This document shows positions 51,368 through 61,608 of a stretch of 64,000 nt of DNA, one piece after another (the first letter of the stretch is position 1; each line of letters begins with the position of its first letter). The DNA is from Alcanivorax profundi (GTDB taxonomy: Bacteria; Pseudomonadota; Gammaproteobacteria; Pseudomonadales; Alcanivoracaceae): positions 992,001 through 1,056,000 of the forward strand of contig NZ_QYYA01000001.1 of NCBI RefSeq assembly GCF_003597125.1. The letters are read 5' to 3'. A program made the position numbers and the translations under genes. The notes below the pieces were generated by a model. That model saw only the letters and a program-made list of their open reading frames with translations. It was not told the DNA's origin and ran no database searches.

Positions 51368-53404
51368 CTAGTCCAATAATTTGTATAAGCGATTTCGCAG
51401 ACGACGTAAATGACGGATTTGGGCTTTCCCTGCACCAAAGCCAGGATTGTAAAGCAATTGCTGATAGTAAACGGCCCATTGGTGGGCCAAGGGCCCGGCC
51501 TTGGGCCATTTGAGATCAATCACCCGGGCTAGTGCTTGCGGACTCAGCCCCTGAGCCAGAGGGTGGCCAACCTGTTGCTCAACCCGTTGGTGTACGCGCC
51601 AGAACTCCCGCTCCAGCACAGTCTGTCGTCGAGTGCCGGCTTGTCGCAACAAAATCAGCATATAGAGCGTCAATAGCACGCTAATAGCGGCGACCAGACT
51701 GGCGGCGATTCTCAGAGGACTGGCTTCACCGAGCCAATGACGTAACAGCTGAAGCTGGGAGGCATTGTCGTAACCCAGAACCCAGGTTTGCCAGCGGAAA
51801 TCCACATAGTCAGTCCACTGCTGTAGCCGCCCAAGCAGCCCACCCGAGGCGAAGCTATCCAGGCCTTCCAGTGTATCCTGTGCCTCCTCATCACCCCGCA
51901 GGGACGCTCGCAAGCCCAACGCTATCCGGTCAGGCGCCACGGCACCAGTGGGATCAACGCGGACCCAGCCCTGTCCCTGCAACCACACCTCTGTCCAGGC
52001 ATGGGCATCATATTGCCGGACCAGCAGATGCGAACCGAGTGTATTCTGCTCCCCCCCTTGATATCCCACCACTACCCGTGCAGGCACACCGGCCGCTCGC
52101 ATGAGGAACGTGAAACTGGAAGCATAATGCTCGCAGAACCCCCGCTGGGTACGAAACAGGAACTCATCAATAGGGTCCGTGGTAAGCGGAGGGGGTTTCA
52201 AGGTGTAATGAAAAGGCTGCTCGCGAAAATGCCGCAAAGCGCGAGAGACAATTTCATTGTCGGTACGACTGTCCCGCCGCCACTGATCTGCCAACGTCCT
52301 GGCCCGCCGGCCAAAACTGTCACCAGGCAAACTCAACATGAGTTCTCGCTCAAGCACGTCCAGCACAATCGCCGGCCGCAAATCGGGAAAGCTGGTGATG
52401 GAATAGCGTGTCCTTTGCGTAACCGGTGCCCGCGCAACCAGACGCATATCTCTGGCCAGCGAGGCCTCTCCTTCTTCCAGCATCGGCACCGCCATGGCAA
52501 ATAACCAGCGACGCTGGGTGGGTTCCATGATCAGTTGATAGGAATAGCCTGACTGAGGTTTTCCCTGAGCCTGCAGCTGTTGGTACCAGTCAGGCGGCGC
52601 CCCCCTTCCATTGTAAAGATAACTGTCGACAGCCCCACCCCGCGGTATCGCCTGCTGCCAGGTGCGACCATCAAAATGACTTAGTGTCAGACCGCGCCAG
52701 TAGCGTTCTGCCGCGGGGGGCAACGCCCCCTCGAAAGCCACACGAAAAGCCAACTCAGAGGATTCCGACAACTCACTGATATCGCCAGGCGAAATACTAT
52801 CGGTCATGCCTGTGCGAGCCTTGCCACTATCAAGTTGCATGTTCCATAGAGGCGCCACTCGAGGAACCAACACAAACAGCACCACCGTTACCGGAACTGC
52901 CTGCAGGAACAACACACTACCGGTTTTGATGTGGCTCGATGCCCTGGCCTTGGTCTCACTGTGATTAATCCCCACCAAAGCGGCTGTCAGCAGTAACATG
53001 CTGAGCAGGACAAACAGGAACATACCGGGTCCACGCTCAAACAGTAGCGCAGTGGCACAAACAAAGTAGCCAAGCACGATGACCACATAGGCATCGCGCT
53101 GACGCACCATTTCCAGATACTTCAGGGAAAAAAGGCTGACAAGTAATGCCACTCCGGCTTCAGGCCCGTAGATGCGCCCAAAGCTGAACCAGGTCATGCC
53201 CACTGCCGCCACCAAAAGCCCCCCCCGGATGATGCGGCCTGGCAAGCGCATACGTTGGTGGTCCACCAGCCAGCGAATCGCTACCACCACACCCAGCAAC
53301 AGCGACTGCCAGACGGGCCCGAGCAACAGTTGAGGTAAAGAGCACGTAATCAGCGCCGTGGCCAGCCATAATCGGGTGTGTACCGGCACCTGGTAGACAC
53401 GCAT
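51368..53404 (-). CDS. tgpA: TgpA-type membrane transglutaminase (DUF3488 / transglutaminase-like)
   Basis: 678 residues. Several N-terminal transmembrane helices (to about 190) precede a periplasmic transglutaminase-like domain, a further helix near 570 and a C-terminal cytoplasmic tail. The catalytic triad is visible: Cys in RGFCEHYASSF, His in YDAHAWTEVW and Asp in RVDPTGA. P. aeruginosa TgpA is essential or growth-important, but the substrate is unknown. Its ATG overlaps the stop of the DUF58 gene by one base, and these genes form the MoxR-DUF58-TgpA operon. Confidence 0.92.
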   Translation of the reverse strand: MRVYQVPVHTRLWLATALITCSLPQLLLGPVWQSLLLGVVVAIRWLVDHQRMRLPGRIIRGGLLVAAVGMTWFSFGRIYGPEAGVALLVSLFSLKYLEMVRQRDAYVVIVLGYFVCATALLFERGPGMFLFVLLSMLLLTAALVGINHSETKARASSHIKTGSVLFLQAVPVTVVLFVLVPRVAPLWNMQLDSGKARTGMTDSISPGDISELSESSELAFRVAFEGALPPAAERYWRGLTLSHFDGRTWQQAIPRGGAVDSYLYNGRGAPPDWYQQLQAQGKPQSGYSYQLIMEPTQRRWLFAMAVPMLEEGEASLARDMRLVARAPVTQRTRYSITSFPDLRPAIVLDVLERELMLSLPGDSFGRRARTLADQWRRDSRTDNEIVSRALRHFREQPFHYTLKPPPLTTDPIDEFLFRTQRGFCEHYASSFTFLMRAAGVPARVVVGYQGGEQNTLGSHLLVRQYDAHAWTEVWLQGQGWVRVDPTGAVAPDRIALGLRASLRGDEEAQDTLEGLDSFASGGLLGRLQQWTDYVDFRWQTWVLGYDNASQLQLLRHWLGEASPLRIAASLVAAISVLLTLYMLILLRQAGTRRQTVLEREFWRVHQRVEQQVGHPLAQGLSPQALARVIDLKWPKAGPLAHQWAVYYQQLLYNPGFGAGKAQIRHLRRLRNRLYKLLD

Positions 53405-54363
53405 CAGTCGAACTCCGGATAGCAGGCCAGGGCATCAAGAGCGCGCCAGCGGTGAACGTCGCCCATGTCTGGTGCCAATGTCATCCCGGGCAACACAAGC
53501 CCATAGGGCAACTGCTGCTGGTCCAGCGTCAAAACCCAGTGACACAGGATCGACAGACGCTGTTCATCACCCATTCCCTCCAGTCTGTCCCAGCGCAACC
53601 ACAACCTTCCGCCGGCAGGCTCCTCGAATAACTTGGTATTCAGGCCCTTGCCTGCGGCATAACCTTTCCAGTCGATACGCCGCAGGGAGTCTCCGGGGGA
53701 ATATTCACGAAGTCCCTGAAACTCATCGTTGCCCGCGCGACCGGTGGGTACCTGCTGGCTATGGTCATCGCCACCATCGGCCGGACACTGCGGCCACTCT
53801 TGTGGCGTCGGCCAGGCCAGACAATAGTGATCCAGCGAAACATAAGACCAGGTTCGTAACAGTCCCAGTGGAAAACGACTTTCCACCTTCAGTCGCGGGG
53901 CCAGAATCCTGCCCCGCTGGTTTAACCGGATATTCAGCCACAGGCTACTCTCCTCCCCCCCGGTCACACTGACCTGCTGGGCAGCTTGCCCCTGCCAGTA
54001 CAACCATAAACAGAGATGATCACGGCGCTCCGGGAAGAGGATGACCTCCAATGCACCACTGGCACCGCTGAATCCGGATTCACTATCGCCGTTACGAATC
54101 CCCAGACCGGAAAGGTTGCGGTAGGTATGCAAGATAGCGACAAGGAACAGGCTCGCCAGCAAAAAAGACAAGGCAAGAATCAGGTTGTTTTCATAGTTGA
54201 TACCGCCAATGAACAACAGACTGGCAACCAACAAATAAAAGAAACCATAGCCGGTAGGAAAAATGAAAATGCGCTTTTGATTAAGCACAACCCGGCCGGA
54301 GCGTGGCAGTCGTCGTGACAACCAACGTTCGTAGAGATCGTGCAGTGGAGCCGGAAGGCGCAT
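53404..54363 (-). CDS. DUF58 domain protein
   Basis: 319 residues. Two adjacent N-terminal membrane helices (about 30-70) are followed by a cytoplasmic von Willebrand A-like DUF58 domain with the signature SLRRIDWKGYAAGKGLNTKLFE near residue 225. DUF58 proteins pair with MoxR ATPases, probably as chaperone targets or partners in assembling envelope complexes. It is 12 bases after moxR and overlaps tgpA by one base. Confidence 0.9.
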   Translation of the reverse strand: MRLPAPLHDLYERWLSRRLPRSGRVVLNQKRIFIFPTGYGFFYLLVASLLFIGGINYENNLILALSFLLASLFLVAILHTYRNLSGLGIRNGDSESGFSGASGALEVILFPERRDHLCLWLYWQGQAAQQVSVTGGEESSLWLNIRLNQRGRILAPRLKVESRFPLGLLRTWSYVSLDHYCLAWPTPQEWPQCPADGGDDHSQQVPTGRAGNDEFQGLREYSPGDSLRRIDWKGYAAGKGLNTKLFEEPAGGRLWLRWDRLEGMGDEQRLSILCHWVLTLDQQQLPYGLVLPGMTLAPDMGDVHRWRALDALACYPEFD

Positions 54364-54375
54364 GAAAGGCCTCGC

Positions 54376-55287
54376 TTATCGCCGTACCACCGGAACGGAC
54401 TGCAGCAGGGATTGGGTCATTGCTGCCACGCTGCCACCTTGACGAGCCGCCAATCGGTGCTCGGCAACGGCCGACCACACCGCCTGTACGTCTTCAGGAA
54501 CGACATAATCACGTCCACCGATCAACGCCCAGGCCCGGGCGGCCTTGAGCAGCCCCAAACCGGCACGGGGCGACAGACCCGCGACAAAGCGGTCGTCACT
54601 GCGAGTCGCATCCAACAATCGTTGCACATAATCAATCAATTCGTCGGTGGCACGCACTTTGTCAACCATCCGAGTCAACTTGATCAACCCTTCGCTGCTG
54701 ATCACCGCTTTCAGATTGCGTACCAGGCTTCGCAAATCGCCCCCTGCCAGCAGGTTTCTCTCAACCTCTGGTGCGGGATAGCCGAGCGAAATACGCATCA
54801 GAAAGCGGTCGAGCTGCGACTCGGGAAGCACAAAGGTGCCAGCCTGATCCACCGGGTTCTGGGTCGCTACCACAAAAAAAGGCTCAGGCAATTTACGGCT
54901 GACGCCGTCAAGGGTCACCTGCCGCTCTTCCATGGCTTCCAGCAGTGCCCCCTGGGTTTTGGGCGTCGCGCGATTGATCTCGTCGGCCAGTAGCAGCTGG
55001 GTGAAAACTGGTCCTTCACGGAGAGAGAAGTCCTGCGACTTGGGGTCGAAAACGGAAACCCCCAAAATGTCCGCCGGCAACATGTCACTGGTGAACTGGA
55101 CACGCCGGTAATCCAGTTGGAACACGCGCGCCAGGGCATGAGCCAATGTCGTCTTGCCCATGCCAGGCAGGTCTTCTATCAACAGGTGGCCATTGGCCAT
55201 CAGGCAGGTCAGCGCCAGTTTAAGCTGTTCTTCCTTGCCCAATACCACCTGCCCTACCTGGGCCAGGGCTTTTGTCAGAGCCTGCAT
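54376..55287 (-). CDS. MoxR-family AAA+ ATPase
   Basis: 303 residues from the ATG at 55287 with AAGGGG upstream; a longer frame begins 14 codons earlier without support. Walker A is GMGKTTLA (about 43-50), Walker B is LLLADEINRATPKTQGALLE, and sensor 1 is VATQNPVD. The AAA_lid_2 domain completes it. MoxR ATPases act as chaperones in maturing protein complexes, here presumably with the DUF58 and TgpA proteins encoded next. It is the first gene of the three-gene operon. Confidence 0.93.
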   Translation of the reverse strand: MQALTKALAQVGQVVLGKEEQLKLALTCLMANGHLLIEDLPGMGKTTLAHALARVFQLDYRRVQFTSDMLPADILGVSVFDPKSQDFSLREGPVFTQLLLADEINRATPKTQGALLEAMEERQVTLDGVSRKLPEPFFVVATQNPVDQAGTFVLPESQLDRFLMRISLGYPAPEVERNLLAGGDLRSLVRNLKAVISSEGLIKLTRMVDKVRATDELIDYVQRLLDATRSDDRFVAGLSPRAGLGLLKAARAWALIGGRDYVVPEDVQAVWSAVAEHRLAARQGGSVAAMTQSLLQSVPVVRR

Positions 55288-55336
55288 GAATCCCCTTATT
55301 GTCTTGTTGTTAGCGAGGATTGACGGCAAGGCCGGG

Positions 55337-56545
55337 TTATACGGCCAGCGCTTTCAGCCCGCGAGACAGGTCGGCCTTGAGATCCGCGACGGACTCCAGA
55401 CCAATCGCCAGACGGATCAGGTTCTCCGTGACTCCGGCGCGCTGTTTCTCTTCCTCGCTGACCCGGCCATGGGTTGTTGTGGCCGGGTGCGTGACTGTCG
55501 TTTTAACATCCCCCAGATTGGCGGTGATGGAAATCAGCCGAGTGGCATCAATAAAACGCCAGGCTGCCTGACGATCACGGTTACCCGCAGCGTCTTCCAC
55601 TTCGATGGACATCACCGCACCAAACGCAGACTGCTGTTTTGCAGCCAATGCATGCTGGGGGTGGTTCGGCAGGCCCGCGTAATGCACCCGGGCAATGCCC
55701 GGCTGGGTTTCCAGCCACTGGGCCAATTCCAGGGTCCGGGCACTCTGGGCGCTCATGCGCAGACTCAATGTCTCCAACCCTTTCAGGAAGACCCAGGCAT
55801 TGAACGGGCTCATGCACGCCCCGGCTGAGCGGACAAAACCCAACACCTCATCCATTTGAGGCTTGGCTCCGACGACGGCGCCCCCCAGACAACGGCCCTG
55901 CCCGTCCAGATACTTGGTGGCACTGTGAATGATAATGTCAGCCCCCATCTCCAACGGCTTTTGCAACGCCGGAGTACAGAAACAGTTATCCACGACCAGC
56001 AGCGCCCCATTGTCATGGGCAAGCTTCGCCAGTGCCCGAATATCGCCCACTTCTGACAGCGGGTTGGACGGTGTCTCAAGGAACAGAAGTTTGGTTTCCG
56101 GCCGAATGGCCGCTTCCCAGTCGGCAAGGTCAGTCAGGTCGACCATGGTGGTTTCGATGCCGAACTTTTTCAGGTAACGGTCGAAGACCACATTGGTCGT
56201 GCCAAACACACTCCGGGAACTGACCACATGATCGCCCGGGGCCAACAAGGAAAAGAAAGTACCGCTAATGGCGGCCATGCCAGAAGCAAACGCCACACAG
56301 GCCTCTCCGCCTTCCAGCGCGGCAAGGCGCTGCTCAAAGGCACGCACTGTGGGGTTGGTAAACCGGGAATAAATATTGCCTGGTTCCTGGCCACCAAAGC
56401 GCGCCGCCGCCTGGGCCGCACTTTCATAGACGAAACTGGACGTCAGAAAAATCGGATCCGAGTGGGCCATCTCATCCGTGCGCAGCTGCGCAGTGCGGAT
56501 AGCCAGGGTATCGACATCAAATTCACTCGGATCCAGATCGTTCAT
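55337..56545 (-). CDS. metZ: O-succinylhomoserine sulfhydrylase MetZ
   Basis: 402 residues. It is a Cys/Met-metabolism PLP enzyme with PLP lysine in HSATKYLDGQ near residue 208, and the N-terminal YSRFTNPTVRAFE and ETPSNP blocks. It makes homocysteine directly from O-succinylhomoserine and sulfide, the route used by pseudomonads, and so uses sulfide of the kind produced by CysI. It lies 40 bases after purF, as in PAO1. Paralogues (MetB, MetY) are alternatives, but the neighbour and sequence favour MetZ. Confidence 0.92.
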   Translation of the reverse strand: MNDLDPSEFDVDTLAIRTAQLRTDEMAHSDPIFLTSSFVYESAAQAAARFGGQEPGNIYSRFTNPTVRAFEQRLAALEGGEACVAFASGMAAISGTFFSLLAPGDHVVSSRSVFGTTNVVFDRYLKKFGIETTMVDLTDLADWEAAIRPETKLLFLETPSNPLSEVGDIRALAKLAHDNGALLVVDNCFCTPALQKPLEMGADIIIHSATKYLDGQGRCLGGAVVGAKPQMDEVLGFVRSAGACMSPFNAWVFLKGLETLSLRMSAQSARTLELAQWLETQPGIARVHYAGLPNHPQHALAAKQQSAFGAVMSIEVEDAAGNRDRQAAWRFIDATRLISITANLGDVKTTVTHPATTTHGRVSEEEKQRAGVTENLIRLAIGLESVADLKADLSRGLKALAV

Positions 56546-56585
56546 TCACAGCCTCGCCAGTGCGTAGTGAGCCTCTTGAGTCGGC

Positions 56586-58109
56586 TCAGTTGGTATTGTG
56601 CAGGTCGATAATTTCATTATCCGCAAGAGCCTGACTTTTTTCACTCTTGCCCTTGGCCAAATCGTTGCGACGCGCTTCAAGCATACTCAAATAGTCTGCG
56701 GTAATGTTGCCCGCCAAGTACTCACCATTGAATACGGAACAATCAAACGATGCCACATCCGGGTTACCCTCGCGGCAGGTTTCCACCAGATCATTCAGGT
56801 CCTGATAGATCAACCGGTCGGCACCGATCAGATCGCAAATTTCTTCGGTCGTGCGCCCGTGGGCAATCAGTTCCTGGGCTGCGGGCATATCAATGCCGTA
56901 TACATTGGGGTACTGCACCGCGGGCGCCGCAGACGCAAAGTACACGTTCTTCGCACCCGCTTCGCGGGCCATCTGGATAATTTCATTACAGGTCGTGCCA
57001 CGGACAATGGAATCATCCACCAGCAACACATTCTTGCCCTGAAATTCCAGCTCGATGGCGTTCAGTTTCTGGCGCACGGATTTCTTGCGCTGCTGCTGGC
57101 CCGGCATGATGAACGTGCGGCCGATATAGCGGTTCTTGATAAAGCCTTCACGGTACTTCACCCCCAGATGGTTGGCCAGCTGCAGGGCCGAGGTGCGGCT
57201 GGTGTCCGGGATCGGAATCACCACATCAATATCGTGGTCCGGCCACTCACGCTCCACCTTCTCTGCCAGCTTCTCGCCCATGCGCAGGCGAGCCTTGTAA
57301 ACAGAAATACCGTCGATGATGGAATCCGGACGTGCCAGATACACCTGCTCGAAAATACACGGGTGCAGACTGGGTGACTCGGCGCACTGGCGGGTATGCA
57401 TCTCGCCCTCTGCAGTGATATAGATCGCCTCGCCAGGCGCCAGATCACGCACCAGATGGAAGCCCAGAGAAGACAGCGCCACCGACTCGGATGCCACCAT
57501 GTATTCCGGGCCCTGGGGAGTGTCCTTGCGCCCGAAGCAGAGCGGACGAATACCGTGGGGGTCACGGAACGCCAGAATGCCGTAGCCGGTGATCATGGCC
57601 ACCACCGCATAGGCCCCTTCCACACGCTTGTGAACGGCCGCGACTGCATCAAAAATATCGCTGGGCTCCGGCTGCAGCTTGCCACGGCTCTGCAATTCGT
57701 GGGCGAAGACGTTTAACAGCACCTCAGAATCTGAGGTAGTGTTGATGTGGCGCAGATCGGCACGAAAGATGTGCTCCGCCAGGTCTTCCGCATTGGTCAG
57801 GTTGCCATTATGGGCCAGGGTAATGCCGTAGGGGGAGTTAACATAGAAAGGCTGCGCTTCTGCCGAACTGGAACTTCCGGCGGTAGGGTAACGCACATGA
57901 CCGATACCCATGTTGCCAACCAACCGACGCATGTGGCGGGTGCGGAACACATCTCGCACCATACCGTTATCCTTGCGCAGATAGAGCCGGTCGCCGTCAC
58001 AGGTCACGATACCTGCCGCGTCCTGCCCGCGATGTTGCAGAACGGTCAGCGCATCATAAATGCCCTGATTCACATAGCTATGGCCGACAATGCCCACAAT
58101 GCCGCACAT
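56586..58109 (-). CDS. purF: Amidophosphoribosyltransferase
   Basis: 507 residues. The N-terminal nucleophile glutaminase begins MCGIVGIVG (Cys2 becomes the catalytic N-terminus). The C-terminal phosphoribosyltransferase domain has the PRPP loop [13 protein letters not shown] near residue 365. It catalyses the first committed step of purine synthesis, PRPP plus glutamine to phosphoribosylamine. It is 51 bases after cvpA, a conserved pair. Confidence 0.97.
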   Translation of the reverse strand: MCGIVGIVGHSYVNQGIYDALTVLQHRGQDAAGIVTCDGDRLYLRKDNGMVRDVFRTRHMRRLVGNMGIGHVRYPTAGSSSSAEAQPFYVNSPYGITLAHNGNLTNAEDLAEHIFRADLRHINTTSDSEVLLNVFAHELQSRGKLQPEPSDIFDAVAAVHKRVEGAYAVVAMITGYGILAFRDPHGIRPLCFGRKDTPQGPEYMVASESVALSSLGFHLVRDLAPGEAIYITAEGEMHTRQCAESPSLHPCIFEQVYLARPDSIIDGISVYKARLRMGEKLAEKVEREWPDHDIDVVIPIPDTSRTSALQLANHLGVKYREGFIKNRYIGRTFIMPGQQQRKKSVRQKLNAIELEFQGKNVLLVDDSIVRGTTCNEIIQMAREAGAKNVYFASAAPAVQYPNVYGIDMPAAQELIAHGRTTEEICDLIGADRLIYQDLNDLVETCREGNPDVASFDCSVFNGEYLAGNITADYLSMLEARRNDLAKGKSEKSQALADNEIIDLHNTN

Positions 58110-58160
58110 GGTTTTTTCCTCTCGTCAGGCGTGGCGCGTTAAAGGGGATGCTGAGGCCCC

Positions 58161-58652
58161 TTAACTACTTGTATTCATGACCCAGGCGAGAACATTCTCA
58201 CCCATTTCCCGGGTCCAGGTTTCCATCATGACCAGATGGGGAACCAGCGTGGAGTCCTGCCACCATTTATCGGCAGCAAACAGGTGACGACCCAGCGCCA
58301 CCAGTACCACCATCAACAGGACACCTCTTAGCGCACCAAAGACCATGCCCAGAAGGCGGTCGGTACTGCTGAGGCCAGTTACCCGAATCAGTTCGCCGAG
58401 CAAGTGATTGATCAGCGCCCCGACAATAAGCGTCAGGGCAAACAGGGTACCGAAGGCAACGGCGGTACGCAGGCTGGGGGTGCTGATCTGTTCCTGGAGC
58501 ACGATTTCCAGCGCAGGGCTGAACAGGCGCGCGATAATAAAGGCGGCGACCCAGGTGAGCAATGAAAAGGCTTCGCGGGTAAAGCCGCGGCGGACGCTGA
58601 GCAGTGCTGATACCGCAATCACGACCAGAATGATGCCGTCTGCCAAATTCAT
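58161..58652 (-). CDS. cvpA: Colicin V production membrane protein CvpA
   Basis: 163 residues with four hydrophobic helices (about 1-20, 27-50, 63-88, 100-125) and a short C-terminal cytoplasmic tail. The family opening NLADGIILVVIAVSALLSVRRGF is split over the first helix and loop. Homologues affect colicin V export, envelope stress resistance and purine gene co-expression, but the molecular role is unknown. It lies in the dedD-cvpA-purF order common to gammaproteobacteria, 152 bases after the SPOR protein gene. Confidence 0.94.
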   Translation of the reverse strand: MNLADGIILVVIAVSALLSVRRGFTREAFSLLTWVAAFIIARLFSPALEIVLQEQISTPSLRTAVAFGTLFALTLIVGALINHLLGELIRVTGLSSTDRLLGMVFGALRGVLLMVVLVALGRHLFAADKWWQDSTLVPHLVMMETWTREMGENVLAWVMNTSS

Positions 58653-58804
58653 GAAACGCGTGCTCTCGCCTGCGGTAAATGCCTGGATTGAACGGTAGCG
58701 GGCCCATTGGCGGGCACTGGCTGCCGGAGAGAATTCAGACGGCGAAGTTTACCAGAGCCCGGCCGGCGATGCATGGCCGATGAGCAGAACCCGGGCTGAC
58801 CCGT

Positions 58805-59443
58805 TCAGGGGGCATAGATACGGACCAGCCCCTTCAGATTGAATCGACTATCATCGGCCAGTCGCTGGCGGGTCTGCTCAGCGTCTTCCTTGCGAATTTC
58901 CGGACCAACCATGACCCGATGCAGCAGTTTGCCATTCTGGGTATCGCTTTCGGTATACGCCCGATAGCCCGCTTTTTTAAGGCGTTCCACCAACCCAGTG
59001 GCACTGTCCTGCTGGCTATAACTGCCGACCTGGACAACGAAGCCTGCCAATATGGGATCATCCCCCGGCTGCCGAGCCGGCGTCGGCGGGGTAGTCAGGG
59101 TGCGAAGCCCATCCTTTTTCGCGGGTTCCACACGTTCTGGCGCCTCATCTTGCGCCTCTTCGCTTGCTTCAGGCTCCGGATCGAGCTGCTCGGCCACCGG
59201 CTCTGCCGCCTCAGCAATGACATCCTCACGATCGCTCACCAATCGCTCGCGAGCCGCCGCCTCTACCGCTTCCTCAATAACAGGCTCTACCACCACCGCC
59301 TGGTAATCCGGCGCGGGTGGGATCTCCATATTCAGTGCCGTACGAATTTGTTCAGGCGAACGGAACACCAGAGGCGACAGGACCGCTGCCAGAATCAGCA
59401 GCAATACCACCCCGGTTATACGCTGGCGCGTGCGCTTTTCCAC
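58805..59443 (-). CDS. dedD: SPOR-domain protein (DedD-like)
   Basis: 212 residues from a GTG start. It has a short basic cytoplasmic N-terminus, one transmembrane helix (about 10-26), an acidic linker rich in Glu and Ala (about 55-110), and a C-terminal SPOR domain (about 134-210) beginning FVVQVGSYSQQDSATG. SPOR domains bind denuded peptidoglycan at the division septum, so it probably joins the divisome. It begins 3 bases after folC. Confidence 0.9.
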   Translation of the reverse strand: MEKRTRQRITGVVLLLILAAVLSPLVFRSPEQIRTALNMEIPPAPDYQAVVVEPVIEEAVEAAARERLVSDREDVIAEAAEPVAEQLDPEPEASEEAQDEAPERVEPAKKDGLRTLTTPPTPARQPGDDPILAGFVVQVGSYSQQDSATGLVERLKKAGYRAYTESDTQNGKLLHRVMVGPEIRKEDAEQTRQRLADDSRFNLKGLVRIYAP

Positions 59444-59446
59444 CGT

Positions 59447-60727
59447 CTACTCCTCCACAGCCTGCCAGGCTTCTGCAACAGTATGGAACGAGCCGAAGAC
59501 TACCACTTGATCACCGGGAATGGCAGCCGACAGGGCTGCGTGGACCGCGTCTGCCACACAAGCATATTCTGCCGCTACGGCATCCGCAGGCAGCACAGCA
59601 CGCAGTGCCGCCGTTGAAGCAGATCGGGCTATCGCAGGGGCGGCCAGATACCAGATCGCACGGGCATCCTCCGCAAAGACACCGGCAACGGCTTCACGGG
59701 GCTTATCGGCCATCATGCCGAAAACCAGATGGCGGCGGCCCGGGCAATCCGCCAGCAGGTCATGGAACCGCTGCACCGCAGGCAGGTTGTGCCCCACATC
59801 AAACCAGCAGTCGGCGCCCTGAATACGACGGTATTCGCAACGCCCCATGAGCGTCACCCCCGCTACTGCGGCAATCTGGTGAGCCTGCAAGGAAAAACCG
59901 GCCAGCGTCATGGCTTGAACCGCAGTGCACAGGTTGTCCCTGCCCAGGGTTACCTCCGTGGGTAGCGGTATTCGCTGACCATCGCAGAGCCGCAACAGGC
60001 CCTCGTGCGGGCCGAAATCTCGCCCGGCCAGTACCCCCTCGGCCCCGTATTGCGCAACACAATCGGTCAGATTAGCGGGCCAATCCTGCTCGCCAAATAC
60101 CAGAGGCGTTCCGCACCGGGCGATGCCACATTTTTCGGCGCAAATGGCTTCACGGGTATCACCCAGCCAATCCTGATGATCGAGGCCTACCGAGGTCACC
60201 ACGGACACATCGGGGTCGACGATATTTACTGCATCCAGCCGCCCGCCAAGGCCCACCTCCAGCAAGACCAGATCCGCCCCGCTATCGCGGAACAACCACA
60301 GCGCGGCCAAGGTCGTGAATTCAAAATAGGTGAGCGGCACGGGCGGCTCGTCGCCGTGCCCTTGTCGTGCCAGCTCGACCTGATCAAAGGCCGCACAAAG
60401 CTGGGCATCGCTGGCCAGCCCGTCAGGCAAGCGCACCCGTTCATTGAAATGCAGGATATGTGGCGAGGTATAAAGACACACCTTGAGGCCCAATTGCTCG
60501 GCCAGAGCGGTCATCAAGCGAAGGGTCGACCCCTTGCCATTGGTGCCCGCTACGGTAATAACCGGCATGGCCAGGCTAGCCACCTGAAGACGCGCCGCTA
60601 CCTCAAGTAATCGTCCCAGACCCAGCTCAATGTCAGCCGGGTGCATCGCCTCAATACGGGACAACCAGGTGGCCAGTGCCTCCGCGGCGGGAGACGCCGG
60701 CGCCACCGGGTGAGAAGGGTCAGTCAT
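59447..60727 (-). CDS. folC: Dihydrofolate synthase / folylpolyglutamate synthase
   Basis: 426 residues. It is a Mur-ligase family enzyme with the P-loop [11 protein letters not shown] near residue 62 and the family [13 protein letters not shown] segment. It adds glutamate to dihydropteroate and extends polyglutamate tails on folates. It overlaps accD by 8 bases at its start and is followed within 3 bases by the SPOR gene, so expression is coupled. Confidence 0.96.
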   Translation of the reverse strand: MTDPSHPVAPASPAAEALATWLSRIEAMHPADIELGLGRLLEVAARLQVASLAMPVITVAGTNGKGSTLRLMTALAEQLGLKVCLYTSPHILHFNERVRLPDGLASDAQLCAAFDQVELARQGHGDEPPVPLTYFEFTTLAALWLFRDSGADLVLLEVGLGGRLDAVNIVDPDVSVVTSVGLDHQDWLGDTREAICAEKCGIARCGTPLVFGEQDWPANLTDCVAQYGAEGVLAGRDFGPHEGLLRLCDGQRIPLPTEVTLGRDNLCTAVQAMTLAGFSLQAHQIAAVAGVTLMGRCEYRRIQGADCWFDVGHNLPAVQRFHDLLADCPGRRHLVFGMMADKPREAVAGVFAEDARAIWYLAAPAIARSASTAALRAVLPADAVAAEYACVADAVHAALSAAIPGDQVVVFGSFHTVAEAWQAVEE

Positions 60728-61598
60728 TCACGGCCAGAGGCCAACCCAGCATGTTGGCCAAAAGACGGTGCAGGGTATCGCGCATTTCGTGACGACTCAC
60801 GATCATGTCGATGGCACCATGCTCAAGGAGGAACTCGCTGCGCTGGAAGCCTTCAGGGAGCTTCTGCCGTACAGTCTGTTCAATGACCCGAGGACCGGCA
60901 AACCCAATCAAGGCATTGGGCTCGGCCACATTCACATCCCCCAGCATGGCCAGCGAGGCAGAAACACCGCCATAAACAGGATCTGTCATCACGGAAATGA
61001 AGGGCAACCCCGCCTGACGCATTTTTTCCAGCGCCGCAGAGGTTTTCGCCATCTGCATTAGCGAGAACAACGCTTCCTGCATCCGCGCGCCGCCGCTGGC
61101 CGCAAAGCAGATCAGAGGCAACTTGTGCTCCAGGCACACGTTAACGGCACGCACAAAACGCTCACCAACCACCGAGCCCATGGAGCCTCCCATAAAGCTG
61201 AACTCGAAGGCACAGGCCACTACTGGCTCTCCGTGCAGGGAGCCTTTCATGGCCACCAGGGCATCATTCTCGTCTGTGTCCTTCTGGGCAGCAGCAAGCC
61301 GGTCCTTGTATTTCTTGGAGTCTTTGAACTTTAGACGGTCAACCGGCGCGAGGCTGGCGCCGATTTCGGTCAAGGTACCCTCATCAAGAAACAGCTTGAG
61401 GCGCTTGCGTGCTCCGATGCGAAGATGATGCTCGCACTTTGGACACACGTCCATGTTGCGATCCAGCTCTGGCCGGTAAACGACTCCATCGCAACGCGGA
61501 CACTTGCGCCACAGCCCTTCGGGTATATTGGTCCGACGGCTTTCCTGGGGGCGCCGTACTGCGGGTAGGATTTTTTCCAGCCAGTTACTGCTGCTCAT
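60720..61598 (-). CDS. accD: Acetyl-CoA carboxylase carboxyltransferase subunit beta
   Basis: 292 residues from the ATG at 61598 with AAGGA upstream; the in-frame extension overlaps trpA and is not conserved. A C4 zinc ribbon (CPRC near 34-37 and CPKC near 53-56) is followed by the crotonase-type carboxyltransferase domain with [12 protein letters not shown] and SGGARMQE. With AccA it transfers the carboxyl group from biotin to acetyl-CoA, committing carbon to fatty acid synthesis. It begins 10 bases after trpA. Confidence 0.97.
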   Translation of the reverse strand: MSSSNWLEKILPAVRRPQESRRTNIPEGLWRKCPRCDGVVYRPELDRNMDVCPKCEHHLRIGARKRLKLFLDEGTLTEIGASLAPVDRLKFKDSKKYKDRLAAAQKDTDENDALVAMKGSLHGEPVVACAFEFSFMGGSMGSVVGERFVRAVNVCLEHKLPLICFAASGGARMQEALFSLMQMAKTSAALEKMRQAGLPFISVMTDPVYGGVSASLAMLGDVNVAEPNALIGFAGPRVIEQTVRQKLPEGFQRSEFLLEHGAIDMIVSRHEMRDTLHRLLANMLGWPLAVND

Positions 61599-61608
61599 GC
61601 AAAGGTCC

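Noticed and set aside
58756-58797. AGCCCGG/CCGGGCT pair between dedD and cvpA as a terminator
   Set aside because: The 28-base loop and lack of a T run make it weak; such pairs are expected by chance in GC-rich spacers.
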